A program made the position numbers and the translations under genes. From contig CANQNW010000003.1 of assembly GCA_947625305.1 (NCBI GenBank), forward strand, positions 147,074-211,073: a stretch of DNA of 64,000 nucleotides. The letters run 5' to 3'. This DNA is from Candidatus Gastranaerophilales bacterium (GTDB taxonomy: Bacteria > Cyanobacteriota > Vampirovibrionia > Gastranaerophilales > Gastranaerophilaceae). Shown piece by piece: positions 35,101 through 44,231 of the stretch (position 1 is the stretch's first letter; each line of letters opens with the position of its first letter). The notes below the pieces were generated by a model. The model saw nothing but the letters and a program-made list of their open reading frames with translations. It made no database searches and was not told where the DNA came from.

Positions 35101-35149
35101 AACTTTAAATTTTTGAATTTTTTTAAAAAAAAGTTTATAATTAAAAAAT

Positions 35150-35476
35150 ATGAAAAAACTAAATAATTCTAATTTTTCATTAATTGAAGATATAATTAAA
35201 GATATAAGCTTTAATTATGATGAAGAAAATGCGGAAAATATAGAATTATTAAGCAAATATTGGGAAGAATCAGTAGGAGAAAAAATCAGCAGATTATCAA
35301 AAGTACATAAATATTCGGCTAATGATATTTTGACTGTGCTTTGTTCAGATTCATATACTGCAAACGAATTATATTATGTAAAAGAAAAAATTATTAATAT
35401 AATGAATGAAAAAACAAAAAATATGGGAATTAAAATAAAAGATATAAAGTTTGATTATAAAAAATGGAAAGAATAA
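35150..35476 (+). CDS. dciA: DUF721/DciA-like protein, probable replicative helicase loader
   Basis: 108 residues. The pattern YWEESVGEKISRLSKVHKYS (about 38-57), followed by an L.VL..DS.TANEL strand-helix unit and IKIKDIKFDY near the end, is that of the DUF721 domain. In bacteria lacking DnaC or DnaI, DciA of this family loads the DnaB helicase at the origin. Assignment rests on this motif series and the KH-like layout, not on a search. The stop is one base before the prepilin ATG, so it is transcribed with it. An unrelated prepilin as operon partner is odd. Confidence 0.7.
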   Translation: MKKLNNSNFSLIEDIIKDISFNYDEENAENIELLSKYWEESVGEKISRLSKVHKYSANDILTVLCSDSYTANELYYVKEKIINIMNEKTKNMGIKIKDIKFDYKKWKE

Positions 35477-35477
35477 G

Positions 35478-37649
35478 ATGATGAATAAGAAAAAAGGGTT
35501 TTCACTTGCAGAATTATTAATTGCTTTATTAATCATAAGTATAGTTTTATCTGCTGCAATACCAACCATTACAAAAAAGAATACAAAATCAGGTGAAAAA
35601 ACCTGGCGCTGGGCAGCAGATAATAACAATTTATATTCTGCAGTCGGAGCAAATCAAAGTATAATAATCGGTGCCGAAGATTTACCATATAAAGACGAAT
35701 CATTTTATAATGCAGATGGCGGCACAAGCGGAAATACTTCAGGGGCAAATAAAACTTTAGACTTAAAAAACTTTTTTTATGATTCGGAAATAGTCCTCGA
35801 TAGTGATATGACTAAAAGATTTACAACGGACGGTGATAAACTGGTCATCATAAAACCGAGTTTTAAAGGTAATGCTGGTATAGACAGTTTAATCAACTCA
35901 CATATTTCTTTTTACAATATAGAAGATCCGCAATTAGCTTCAGGAACAAAAGAAGTAATATATGCAGGCAGACTTGCACTGGATAAACATAACATGGCGC
36001 TGGGAATAGGGGCATTACAAAATAATTTCCCCGTGGAATCAGGAAAGTCCGCTTTTAGCACATCTCAATTTCATGGATTTAATACAGCACTCGGGCATTA
36101 TGCTTTATTCCATAATAACAGCGGGCAGTATAACACCGCAGTTGGAGAAAAATCTTTAACACACAATGCAACGGGAAATTTCAATACGGCATTAGGATAT
36201 TATTCATTATCCAATTCGGGCAGCAGTACTATAAGTTCCAATAATACATCAGTCGGTGCATATTCAATGCAAAGATACTCTGAAGGTGATAATAATACAG
36301 CATTGGGATATATGGCTTTGGCATCAAGTTCCGGCTCAATTAAAGGAAATAATAACACGGCAATCGGTTCAGGTGCTTGCGGAAATTTAAACGGAAATAA
36401 TAATATATGTATTGGTTATAACGCAGGAGCTTCTAATGAATCTAAAGATTTAAGCAACGGCTTTTATCTTGGCAGTGATTCAAACGGTATACCTTTTATG
36501 TATGGAAACATGGATAATGATACAAGTAATGCCTCCAAAACTAAACAAGTAAGAAACTTGAATGTTGCTGTTGATGTTTTTCAAATTAATAAAAGAATAA
36601 ATAATTATGAACAACCCATCTTTATTGCGGCAAGCGAACAAGCTTTAGGAATTGCAGGTGCAAGTCAAAACTATTACAGATTTAATTTTTTAACCGATAA
36701 TACACCAAATGCAGTTAAAATGCTCAGTATTTATGCAACTCCTCAATCAGGTACATCGGGCGGTGAAATAGTTCTTGATACAAAAGGAGACCCCACAAAA
36801 CAAGAATCCGTAAGAAACTTAATAATAAGCAATAAATTATTCTTTACTTTCCCCCAAACGGGACTTGTTAAAATCAGCGGTATCGGAACAGGTATAAATA
36901 TAAATGATGTAGCACAATTTAAAACTGAAGATAAGAAAAATGTATTTTCAATATTATATAATGGTACATCAAATCAATATGACAGTTTACAAATAAAAGT
37001 AGGTGATGATGGCATTTCAACATTAAATGCACCTACCGGCAAATTACAATTATTTAATGCAAATAATACAATTTTTCTATCAAATGACAGCGGTTCTTCT
37101 CAGGTAATGTTAGATATTGACAAAATTAATGTAAAAAAAGATGCAAGTATAGAAGGTAACTTAACCCTTAATTCAATAAAAGAAGGTTACAGTAAAGATG
37201 TAGCTGTAAATATAAGTTCAATTTGGGATCAAATTTTAGTACTTAACAAATCAACAGGACAATACTCCGATATCCGTTTAAAAGAGAATATAACACCAAA
37301 TACTTCAGGGTTAAAAGAAATTAATGCTTTAGAAGTAAAAAATTATACTTATAAAAAAGATAAAGAAAAAACTAAACACGTTGGAGTAATAGCTCAGCAG
37401 TTACAAAAAATCTTCCCGAATGCAGTAACAAAAGATAAAGACGGTTACCTGCAAATAAGACAAGAAGATATATTCTATGCAATGGTTAACTCTATCAAAG
37501 AATTATTTGCCAAAATTCAAGATTTAACCGCTAAAATAACGGGGCTTGATAAACGGTTAACCGAACTGGAAAAAGAAAATGCTCAGCTTAAAAAACAAAA
37601 TGCAGAGTTTGAAAAACGACTTTCAAAATTAGAAAAAGCTAAAAATTAG
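35478..37649 (+). CDS. Prepilin-type protein with YadA-like repeats and S74 intramolecular chaperone domain
   Basis: About 723 residues in four parts. (1) A type IV prepilin leader, MMNKKKG cut before FSLAELLIALL, with the glutamate at mature position 5 and one hydrophobic helix. (2) A beta-rich head with degenerate repeats of the form NTALGxxAL.N..G (about 205-330), as in YadA-like trimeric adhesins and many tail fibres. (3) A C-terminal Peptidase_S74 chaperone domain starting at SDIRLKENI (S597, K602), where self-cleavage occurs in phage tail-spike relatives. (4) A C-terminal coiled coil (about 670-720). The start at 35478 has GGAAAG 6 nt before it (35481 is also possible). I infer a surface fibre, trimeric if it behaves like S74 proteins. 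Confidence 0.88.
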   Translation: MMNKKKGFSLAELLIALLIISIVLSAAIPTITKKNTKSGEKTWRWAADNNNLYSAVGANQSIIIGAEDLPYKDESFYNADGGTSGNTSGANKTLDLKNFFYDSEIVLDSDMTKRFTTDGDKLVIIKPSFKGNAGIDSLINSHISFYNIEDPQLASGTKEVIYAGRLALDKHNMALGIGALQNNFPVESGKSAFSTSQFHGFNTALGHYALFHNNSGQYNTAVGEKSLTHNATGNFNTALGYYSLSNSGSSTISSNNTSVGAYSMQRYSEGDNNTALGYMALASSSGSIKGNNNTAIGSGACGNLNGNNNICIGYNAGASNESKDLSNGFYLGSDSNGIPFMYGNMDNDTSNASKTKQVRNLNVAVDVFQINKRINNYEQPIFIAASEQALGIAGASQNYYRFNFLTDNTPNAVKMLSIYATPQSGTSGGEIVLDTKGDPTKQESVRNLIISNKLFFTFPQTGLVKISGIGTGININDVAQFKTEDKKNVFSILYNGTSNQYDSLQIKVGDDGISTLNAPTGKLQLFNANNTIFLSNDSGSSQVMLDIDKINVKKDASIEGNLTLNSIKEGYSKDVAVNISSIWDQILVLNKSTGQYSDIRLKENITPNTSGLKEINALEVKNYTYKKDKEKTKHVGVIAQQLQKIFPNAVTKDKDGYLQIRQEDIFYAMVNSIKELFAKIQDLTAKITGLDKRLTELEKENAQLKKQNAEFEKRLSKLEKAKN

Positions 37650-37667
37650 AAATAAATCAGAAATAAA

Positions 37668-37698
37668 AGTCCCGTTTAAATAAGCGGGATTTTTATTA
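37668..37698 (+). terminator. Intrinsic terminator after the prepilin/S74 gene
   Basis: AGTCCCGTTTA and TAAGCGGGATT form a stem of about 10 bp with a short loop, followed by a T-rich tract (TTTTTATTAT). It separates the fibre gene from rqcP at 37711. Confidence 0.8.
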
Positions 37699-37710
37699 TA
37701 TAATGCAATT

Positions 37711-37956
37711 ATGAGATTAGATAAATTTTTAAAAGTTTCAAGATTAATAAAAAGAAGAACTGTTGCTAATAAAGTCTCAGAGCAGGGCAGAATTTATGTT
37801 AACGGAATGAGTGCAAAGCCTGCCAAACAGTTAAAAGAAGGAGATATTATAACAATAGTTCAAGCTGATAACGAGTATAAGATTAAGGTTATAAAAATTC
37901 CCTTAAATAACATTTCAGTACAAGAGGCATCAACTCTTTATGAAGAAATAAATTAA
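37711..37956 (+). CDS. rqcP: S4-domain RNA-binding protein RqcP (YabO/Hsp15-like)
   Basis: 81 residues that are essentially one S4 domain: MRLDKFLKVSRLIKRRTVAN (1-20), then GRIYVNG and KPAKQLKEGDIITI. In Bacillus the homologue RqcP helps RqcH add alanine tails to stalled nascent chains on free 50S subunits (ribosome quality control). The short length and C-terminal tail fit RqcP/YabO better than the longer Hsp15. The terminator directly upstream implies its own promoter within about 40 nt. It overlaps the convergent ABC gene by 4 nt. Confidence 0.85.
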   Translation: MRLDKFLKVSRLIKRRTVANKVSEQGRIYVNGMSAKPAKQLKEGDIITIVQADNEYKIKVIKIPLNNISVQEASTLYEEIN

Positions 37957-39764
37957 TCCTCGAGTTTTATTCTTGATAATTTAAGTATTTCTTTAAAATC
38001 GGCATGTTTATCGCTTAGTTCTTGGAATGTACCAATATCAACAAGTCTTCCGTCTTTCAAATAAACTATTCTGTCGCAATTTACAAGTGTAGAGAGTCTG
38101 TGGGCAATTGCAATAATAGTCTTAGTTCCTTTAATACCTGAAATTACTTCCGTTAGTTTATTTTCAATTTTTACATCAAGATTAGAGGTAGCTTCATCAA
38201 GAAGTATTATTTCAGGATTTCTGTACAAAGCTCTTGCGATACCGATTCTTTGCAATTGTCCGCCCGATAACCCGGTGCCATCCTGCTTAAGTTCAATACC
38301 CAGACCATTTTCCGTTTGTTTTAGCTGATTGAATAATTGAGCAGTTTTTAATACTTCATCAACCCGTTCTTTATCAATATCTTTTCGTTCTATGCCCCAA
38401 GCAACATTTGTATATATATCACCTTCTATTGTATTAATTTTTTGAGGAACATAACCAATAATATTCCTAAATGTCCTGATGTTATCATCTGTTAAAAGCA
38501 CATTATCAACATATATCTCGCCTTTATATTCCAATAATCCCAAAAGGCAATCGACTAATGTTGTTTTACCCGCTCCTGAAAGTCCTACTATTCCTATAAA
38601 TTCACCTTTTTTAATCTCCAGATTTATTCCGTCTATAACATTTTCTTTTTTATCATAAGAATATGATAAATCCTTTACGGTTATTTGGCTGTTAAATGCC
38701 ATCCTTTCCATGCTGTCGGGATTTGAAGGATATTCATATTTTATATATTCTTCATAAAGTTTTAAAAGCTGATCCATTTTAACCGTATTAAGATTTATAT
38801 AATTTAAATAGACCTGATTTTTATAAATTTGAGGAACAACTCTATATATAGCTATTGCGACAACACCAAACGAAACCAAGATATTAGAAGGATTTTCACC
38901 GTATTTATTTAAAATCCCTAAACATAGTATGGTCATCGTTATAATAAATATAATTTCGATAATATATTGCGGAATTAACGGGATTAAAGTAATTTTCTCT
39001 TTATAAGGGATAATTTTTTGGGAAATATTTGAGAAGAAATCAAAAAAGAATTTCTGGCATCCGTTAATCTTTATATCTTTAAGTTGTTTTAAACTGTTCA
39101 TAACAGAATCATAAGGGCCTTGAGTCAGCTTAATTTGTTTAATTGAAAGACTTTCAGCCCATTTTCTAAATATTTCGCTCTGCAGAAGGCCTGCAAAAGT
39201 AAAGAATAATATCGCACTGATTGTATACATCGGTAAAAGGAATATTAAAATGGAAAATATTAATATTATAACAAGGGTATTAGAAAGCAAAGCTATCATT
39301 TTAAATACATAATATAACATAATACTATCAACGATTTTTGTTATTTTTTCGATAATATTACTGTTTCCTCGGATTAAATCTGATTCATAAGGAGCATAAA
39401 GAACAAATTTAATCATTTTTTCTTTAACTTCAAGCCCCCATTGGCTAATCATTTTATTTTGTTTATATGTAATTAAGATACTGTATAGGTTTTTGACTAT
39501 AATCACTCCTGCAATCAGAAATCCGATAAGCAAAATCATATTAGTCATTCCGGTGATACCGAAGTTTTTTTGGAAATACAGCGCAACAGGATTATGAACA
39601 ACCCTTGCAGGATTAACCAAAATCATTATAAAAGGGAAAACAAGTACGATACTTAAAAATTCAAGTAAACTGCTCATAAATGCCATAAATAATATATTTA
39701 ACAATTTAAGTTTATATCCTTGACCAAAATACTTAATAAACCTGTTAAAACGACTAAAAAACAT
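37953..39764 (-). CDS. ABC exporter (fused membrane and ATPase domains), flippase-like
   Basis: 603 residues. The N-terminal membrane domain has about six helices (residues 20-340). The ATPase domain (about 365-600) has Walker A GLSGAGKTT, signature LSGGQLQRIGIARAL, Walker B IILLDEAT and the D-loop SNLD. The first helix segment, with EFLSIVLVFPFIMILVNP, recalls the PglK/WlaB-type lipid-linked oligosaccharide flippases more than classical MsbA. The substrate is not determinable, but a lipid-linked glycan or lipid is likely. It is a single gene, presumably acting as a homodimer. Confidence 0.88.
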   Translation of the reverse strand: MFFSRFNRFIKYFGQGYKLKLLNILFMAFMSSLLEFLSIVLVFPFIMILVNPARVVHNPVALYFQKNFGITGMTNMILLIGFLIAGVIIVKNLYSILITYKQNKMISQWGLEVKEKMIKFVLYAPYESDLIRGNSNIIEKITKIVDSIMLYYVFKMIALLSNTLVIILIFSILIFLLPMYTISAILFFTFAGLLQSEIFRKWAESLSIKQIKLTQGPYDSVMNSLKQLKDIKINGCQKFFFDFFSNISQKIIPYKEKITLIPLIPQYIIEIIFIITMTILCLGILNKYGENPSNILVSFGVVAIAIYRVVPQIYKNQVYLNYINLNTVKMDQLLKLYEEYIKYEYPSNPDSMERMAFNSQITVKDLSYSYDKKENVIDGINLEIKKGEFIGIVGLSGAGKTTLVDCLLGLLEYKGEIYVDNVLLTDDNIRTFRNIIGYVPQKINTIEGDIYTNVAWGIERKDIDKERVDEVLKTAQLFNQLKQTENGLGIELKQDGTGLSGGQLQRIGIARALYRNPEIILLDEATSNLDVKIENKLTEVISGIKGTKTIIAIAHRLSTLVNCDRIVYLKDGRLVDIGTFQELSDKHADFKEILKLSRIKLED

Positions 39765-39802
39765 AATAATTCCCTCTCAAAAAAAATTATATCATAAAGA
39801 AT

Positions 39803-40504
39803 TTATATATATTTTTTTACGTAAATATTTTCATCATTTTTAAGTATATCAATGACACAAAAGAATTTAGGATTTTTTAAAGAAAGTATTTTAGCGGTTT
39901 TAGCTGTTTTTTCTCTGATTGTATAATCCGAAGATTTAGCCGTAGTTTTTAAAATTTCAATAAGTTCATCACCCGATGTTATTTTATCGGATATACTTAT
40001 AATCGCTTCTAAATTCCAATACAGGCTGAAATTTTTTTTATTTTGAACATAGGATCGGTTTTTTGATTCATTATCAATATTTTCAAGGAGATTATTAATA
40101 ATTTTAATTAAAGAATTATAAATATAGTCTTTATTTTGAACGTATTTTAATATTTGAACGGCATTTCTTGAAACGGAAGGATTAATATCAGCCACCGCAG
40201 AAATAAATGAATTAATAATATTTTCGGACTGAAAAAACGCATTATAAGAAGGATTTGAAATAAAATCAAAAATTTTATAAGAGGCAGTTTCTCTGACAGG
40301 TCCTGCGTGGCGGATTAAATTATTAACAAGTATATCTGCTTCCGATTGATTATTTAAGTTATTTAAATTTAAAATACATAATTGTTTTTTAATATCATCG
40401 TCAGAAGAAAGCACATTAATAATTTCCTCGTGAGAAAAAGCGGTATCACAATATTCAATCGCTTTTGATAAGGTTTTCATATTATTTTCATATAAATTAT
40501 TCAT
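39803..40504 (-). CDS. HEAT-repeat-like protein of unknown function
   Basis: About 233 residues. The frame continues upstream to 40675, but the extra 57 residues run back through the divergent gene at 40537, so I place the start at the ATG at 40504. The protein is all-helical with a regular hydrophobic spacing and HEAT-like segments (NLIRHAGPVRETASYKIFDF, INPSVSRNAVQILKYV, SDYTIREKTAKTAKIL). These suggest a curved protein-binding scaffold. No catalytic motif, no signal peptide. It has no relation to the neighbouring ABC gene that I can see. Confidence 0.65.
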   Translation of the reverse strand: MNNLYENNMKTLSKAIEYCDTAFSHEEIINVLSSDDDIKKQLCILNLNNLNNQSEADILVNNLIRHAGPVRETASYKIFDFISNPSYNAFFQSENIINSFISAVADINPSVSRNAVQILKYVQNKDYIYNSLIKIINNLLENIDNESKNRSYVQNKKNFSLYWNLEAIISISDKITSGDELIEILKTTAKSSDYTIREKTAKTAKILSLKNPKFFCVIDILKNDENIYVKKYI

Positions 40505-40536
40505 AGCAATAAATATAGCATAATCGGAGGATAAAT

Positions 40537-40752
40537 TTGAACAAAAAAAAGTATAAATTAATAACAAGCGAGAGGGAATATAAAATGAATGAAATAGTGA
40601 ATTTTGTAAAAGATATATTAATGCTTGAGACAGCTCAAAAAATGCCTGTAGGCTTATGTTCATTTGAATGTACACAAGAAGAAAAACCTAAAAGAGAAGT
40701 AAAACAAAAAAGAAAAACAGAAATGCGATTATCTGAACTTATGGACAGATAA
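40537..40752 (+). CDS. Small basic protein, unknown
   Basis: 71 residues if translation starts at the TTG at 40537, which has GGAGG 6 nt upstream; 55 residues if it starts at the ATG at 40585, preceded by GAGAGGG. The sequence is helical, with two cysteines (GLCSFEC) and a strongly basic C-terminus (KREVKQKRKTEMRL). It is divergent from the HEAT-like gene (32-nt spacer) and precedes the YbaB gene on the same strand. The good ribosome binding site favours a real gene, but there is no family evidence. Confidence 0.5.
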   Translation: MNKKKYKLITSEREYKMNEIVNFVKDILMLETAQKMPVGLCSFECTQEEKPKREVKQKRKTEMRLSELMDR

Positions 40753-40828
40753 AAAATAATTTTTATACTTGCTAAGTAAAAAGGCTTGTCTTATAATAAT
40801 TTGCGTAGGTTACAGATATGGAGTTTTC

Positions 40829-41167
40829 ATGATGAATTTTGCAAATATGTTAAAGCAGGCTCAACAGATGCAGGCAAAACTGCAAACAATACAAAAAGAT
40901 TTAGCTAATATAGAAATAACTTCTCAGGCAGGCGACGGAGCAGTTACGGTTATATGCGACGGGCACGGTAAATTTAAATCAATTAAATTAACAAAAGAAG
41001 CAATAAATGCGGAAAATCCTGCAAGTGTAGATGATGAAACAATTGAAATGCTTGAAGATTTAATCACAACTGCAATGAACCAAGCTACAAAAGAAGCTGC
41101 AGAAAAAATGCAAAATAAAATGAAAGGTGTAGTCCCTGCAGGCATAAATATTCCCGGATTATTCTAA
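40829..41167 (+). CDS. ybaB: YbaB/EbfC-family nucleoid-associated protein
   Basis: A small DNA-binding dimer of about 112 residues. The N-terminal helix MNFANMLKQAQQMQAKLQ is followed by GDGAVTVICDGHGKFKSIKL and a C-terminal helical part ending in a GI-rich tail (PAGINIPGLF), all standard for the family. The ATG at 40829 (or 40832) is preceded by GGAG. A frame opening at 40769 would add 20 unrelated residues. It overlaps recR by one base (TAATG), the conserved ybaB-recR order. Confidence 0.93.
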   Translation: MMNFANMLKQAQQMQAKLQTIQKDLANIEITSQAGDGAVTVICDGHGKFKSIKLTKEAINAENPASVDDETIEMLEDLITTAMNQATKEAAEKMQNKMKGVVPAGINIPGLF

Positions 41168-41766
41168 TGGAATACACAAAACCTTTAGCGCAGTTAATAG
41201 AATTTTTTCAAAAGTTTCCCGGTGTCGGACCAAAATCGGCGCAGAGAATGGCATTTCACTTATTAAAAATGCCGTTAAGTGAAGTTCAAAAATTTTCGCA
41301 GGTGCTTGTAAATGCGAAAGAAAATATTCATTACTGCAGTATATGTTTTAATATGTCGGCATCAGACCCTTGCGAGATATGCACGGATGACAGACGGGAT
41401 AAGTCGATAATATGTGTTGTTGCAGAAACAAAAGACTTAATTGCGATTGAAAAAACCCGTGAATATAAGGGATTATACCATGTACTTCAAGGGACATTAT
41501 CGCCCTTAGACGGTATAGGGGTTGAGGATATAAGGATAAAAGAACTTATAACAAGAGCTGCCGACGAAAACATAAAAGAGATAATATTAGCATTAAGTCC
41601 CTCGGTGGAAGGCGAAGCTACAGGTTTATACATTGCAAAATTGTTAAAACCGTTTAAAATAAAAATATCAAGAATTGCATTTGGTATTCCGATTGGTTCA
41701 GACCTCGAATATGCGGATGAAATTACACTGGCGAAGGCTATTGAAGGACGAAGGACTATAGATTAA
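41167..41766 (+). CDS. recR: Recombination mediator RecR
   Basis: Works with RecF and RecO to load RecA onto gapped DNA. 199 residues: N-terminal helix-hairpin-helix FPGVGPKSAQRMAFHLL (about 18-34), a four-cysteine zinc finger (C58, C61, C70, C73 region: CSICFNMSASDPCEICTD), and a Toprim domain starting ICVVAETKDL with the LSPSVEGEATG motif (about 141-151). Directly coupled to ybaB and followed after 9 nt by a 58-residue ORF. Confidence 0.96.
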   Translation: MEYTKPLAQLIEFFQKFPGVGPKSAQRMAFHLLKMPLSEVQKFSQVLVNAKENIHYCSICFNMSASDPCEICTDDRRDKSIICVVAETKDLIAIEKTREYKGLYHVLQGTLSPLDGIGVEDIRIKELITRAADENIKEIILALSPSVEGEATGLYIAKLLKPFKIKISRIAFGIPIGSDLEYADEITLAKAIEGRRTID

Positions 41767-41775
41767 GGAGAAATT

Positions 41776-41952
41776 ATGAGTCAAATTACGATAAGATCTG
41801 ACAGAGATACGGATTATACTTTTACATATAAAGGGGAAGATGTAACATTAAACGCAAGAAGTGTAATAAGTATAGCAAACGGACTTCAAGATGTTATTCT
41901 GCCAACTTGCAAAATGAAGATAGCCAATAACTTAATTGTTATAAAAGAATAA
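41776..41952 (+). CDS. 58-residue protein of unknown function, downstream of recR
   Basis: A short frame with a strong ribosome binding site (AAGGAG at 41765-41770, 5 nt before the ATG) directly after recR. The product (starts MSQITIRSDRDTDYTFTY, ends IANNLIVIKE) is mostly beta in pattern and has no membrane segment. Its stop at 41952 is adjacent to the convergent ABC gene stop at 41953, so it fills the gap exactly. That, and the coupling to recR, favour a real gene. No family recognised. Confidence 0.65.
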   Translation: MSQITIRSDRDTDYTFTYKGEDVTLNARSVISIANGLQDVILPTCKMKIANNLIVIKE

Positions 41953-43008
41953 TTACAGTCTTAACAAAGTATCGGTATCAAAAAACATTAACTGCTTTGT
42001 ATTAAAGCCCAGTTTAATTTGCTGATCAAATTTATAGTCAATATTTAATAAAGCGCTTGAGGAAGTTTCGTTTGCACTAAAGTATACGAGAACGGAACTT
42101 CCCAGAATTTCCGATATTTCAACGGGAGCAGTAAATTCAAAATTTGGATTAGCGCAATTAAACATTTCAGGTCTGATTCCTAAAAGCACATTTTTTCTTT
42201 GAGCGATTTTTTGTTTTTGTTCATCATCAAGTTCAAATATAGAACCGTTAACGGATATTTTTCCGTCTTGAATTTCAGCAGGAATAAAATTCATGGAAGG
42301 CGACCCTAAAAATCCGCCCACGAACTTATTCACAGGGTTATTATATACCTCAACGGGTACGCCGATTTGCTGAATAACCCCCTCATCAATAACCGCAATT
42401 CTGTCACCCATTGTCAGGGCTTCCGTTTGATCATGGGTAACATAAATAAAAGTTGTTTCAAGTTTTTTATGGAGTTTTTTAATCTCTGAGCGCATTTGAA
42501 CTCTTAATTTTGCATCCAGATTAGATAACGGCTCATCCATAAGGAATACTTTAGGTTTTCTTACAATAGCTCTGCCAAGAGCCACTCTTTGCCTTTGTCC
42601 GCCCGATAACTGTTTGGGTTTACGGTCAAGAAGGTCTGTAAGATTAAGAATTTGAGCTGCTTCTTTTACTTTTTCATCAATATCTTTTTTAGACATTTTG
42701 CGCATTTTTAAGGGGAATGCCATATTTTCATAGACACTCATATGCGGATATAATGCGTAATTTTGGAATACAAAAGCGATATCCCTATCTTTAGGATGTA
42801 CATTATTAACGCATTTGCCGTCAATAAAGATTTCGCCTTTTGTAATATCTTCAAGTCCGGCAATCATTCTTAAAAGAGTTGATTTTCCGCAGCCTGATGA
42901 ACCGACCAATACTAAAAACTCTTTATCTTTAACGGTCAAATTGACATTATTAATTATAACTTTTTTATCATATATTTTAACGGCATTTTTTAATTCAACT
43001 TGAGCCAT
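41953..43008 (-). CDS. ABC transporter ATP-binding protein, MalK/UgpC type
   Basis: The cytoplasmic ATPase of a carbohydrate-type importer, 351 residues. Walker [10 protein letters not shown] (about 33-41), signature [15 protein letters not shown] (about 134-148), Walker [18 protein letters not shown]-loop YVTHDQTEA, and a C-terminal MalK-type regulatory barrel (about 240-350; LGIRPEM motif). No permease or binding protein is nearby, so it may be a shared (MsiK-like) ATPase serving several importers. It ends next to the convergent 58-residue ORF and begins 1 nt from the PAS protein stop. Confidence 0.9.
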   Translation of the reverse strand: MAQVELKNAVKIYDKKVIINNVNLTVKDKEFLVLVGSSGCGKSTLLRMIAGLEDITKGEIFIDGKCVNNVHPKDRDIAFVFQNYALYPHMSVYENMAFPLKMRKMSKKDIDEKVKEAAQILNLTDLLDRKPKQLSGGQRQRVALGRAIVRKPKVFLMDEPLSNLDAKLRVQMRSEIKKLHKKLETTFIYVTHDQTEALTMGDRIAVIDEGVIQQIGVPVEVYNNPVNKFVGGFLGSPSMNFIPAEIQDGKISVNGSIFELDDEQKQKIAQRKNVLLGIRPEMFNCANPNFEFTAPVEISEILGSSVLVYFSANETSSSALLNIDYKFDQQIKLGFNTKQLMFFDTDTLLRL

Positions 43009-43009
43009 A

Positions 43010-44164
43010 TTACTCCGCCTGATTGGTTTCTATTAAATTTTTTTCAACAGGAATAATAAATTCAAGAGAAACCTGATTTGCACTTTGATTATTAACCCAG
43101 ATTTCACCTTTTAATTTATTAATATATTTTTTTGAGCTTCCGAGCAATAAACTTTGAAGCATGAATTTTTTAGAATTTTTTTCGACCTGAACATATGGGT
43201 CAAAAATGTCAGGAGAGTTATATAAAGCCGAATCAACCCCTTTTAAAATAACTTCGCAAAGCAGGTAAGATTTTTCTCCCGTTTCGCTATTTACCTCAAA
43301 GCCTTTAGATAAGAGATATTCAGGGATAGGGTTTGAAACATTAATATGAATTGCGCCTGTTTCAATGGCGGAAATCCCCTGTTCTATAAGGTTAGATATA
43401 ATCATCTTAACTGCTTCTTTATCGGAAAAACAGTTTTGTTTGGATAAATCTGCCGTATTAGCAGTTATTGCAATATCTCTGCCTTTTATTTTAACCAATG
43501 CTTCATTAACGACAATACTTAACAGAGCCGCAACATCAAAGTTTTTATAATCAAACTTATATAAATCAGATTCAACAACAGATAATTCAATTAATTTATC
43601 CAAAATCAAAAGCAGTTCCGAGGAATTAGTATTCATAATTTGAAGGTATTTAACCTGTTTATCATTAATTTCACCGCTCAAGCCTTCAAGCATAGCCTGA
43701 GAAAACCCGACAACAGAATGCAAAGGCGACCTTAAATAATTTGACATTTTAGAAAGCAGAACATTTTTTGTATGGTTAAGGATTTTCTGCTCCTGTCTTT
43801 CCGTTATTAATTCATCCAGCAGAGAATGGTCTTGAGTGTTATCTATAATAGTCAAAATATATCTTTTCTTTTTGCCCGATGAAACATCAACAATTTTAAC
43901 ATCGGTAATTTTAGTATTTTGTTCTTCGGTAACAATTTTTAAAATTTGTTTAATTTCATCATCGCTGTTACGGATAATATTATCCGAATTGGTAATAAAA
44001 TAATCATTAATATTTTTGCCTCTGAGCTTTTTAGTTTCAAAAAGCTTAAATGCGCTTTTGTTTGCATAATGAATTTTGCCTGTTTCATCCATAACAAGGA
44101 CGGCTTCAGGCAAGAATGTAAGCACATTATATTGTTTTCCGAGCAAAAGACTAAATATATTCAT
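43010..44164 (-). CDS. PAS-domain protein with degenerate histidine kinase core
   Basis: 384 residues. N-terminal PAS-like sensor (about 15-110; [21 protein letters not shown] is split across 22-42). The next segment, about 130-200, is a dimerisation helix in which the His box SHELRTPL is replaced by SNYLRSPL: Asn142 stands where the phosphorylated His should be. The C-terminal ATPase-like domain (about 225-378) keeps an N-box-like [13 protein letters not shown] but lacks clear G boxes. I infer a non-autophosphorylating sensor, perhaps regulating by protein contact. The start has AAGGGA 7 nt upstream, inside a hairpin that also looks like the upstream terminator. Confidence 0.75.
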   Translation of the reverse strand: MNIFSLLLGKQYNVLTFLPEAVLVMDETGKIHYANKSAFKLFETKKLRGKNINDYFITNSDNIIRNSDDEIKQILKIVTEEQNTKITDVKIVDVSSGKKKRYILTIIDNTQDHSLLDELITERQEQKILNHTKNVLLSKMSNYLRSPLHSVVGFSQAMLEGLSGEINDKQVKYLQIMNTNSSELLLILDKLIELSVVESDLYKFDYKNFDVAALLSIVVNEALVKIKGRDIAITANTADLSKQNCFSDKEAVKMIISNLIEQGISAIETGAIHINVSNPIPEYLLSKGFEVNSETGEKSYLLCEVILKGVDSALYNSPDIFDPYVQVEKNSKKFMLQSLLLGSSKKYINKLKGEIWVNNQSANQVSLEFIIPVEKNLIETNQAE

Positions 44165-44167
44165 GAA

Positions 44168-44218
44168 AAAATCCCTTATATTCCACAGTGATTATTCTAG
44201 CATATTATAAGGGATTTT
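44168..44218 (-). terminator. Hairpin between the sigma gene and the PAS protein (terminator and/or SD sequestration)
   Basis: On the minus strand, AAAATCCCTTATA (from 44218) pairs with TATAAGGGATTTT (44180-44168): a perfect 13-bp stem with a 25-nt loop, followed by a run ending TTTTTTC just before the ATG at 44164. It can terminate transcription from the sigma gene. The same 3' arm holds the AAGGGA ribosome binding site of the PAS gene, so in read-through transcripts the fold would hide it. Confidence 0.6.
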
Positions 44219-44231
44219 AACAGAAAAAAAA

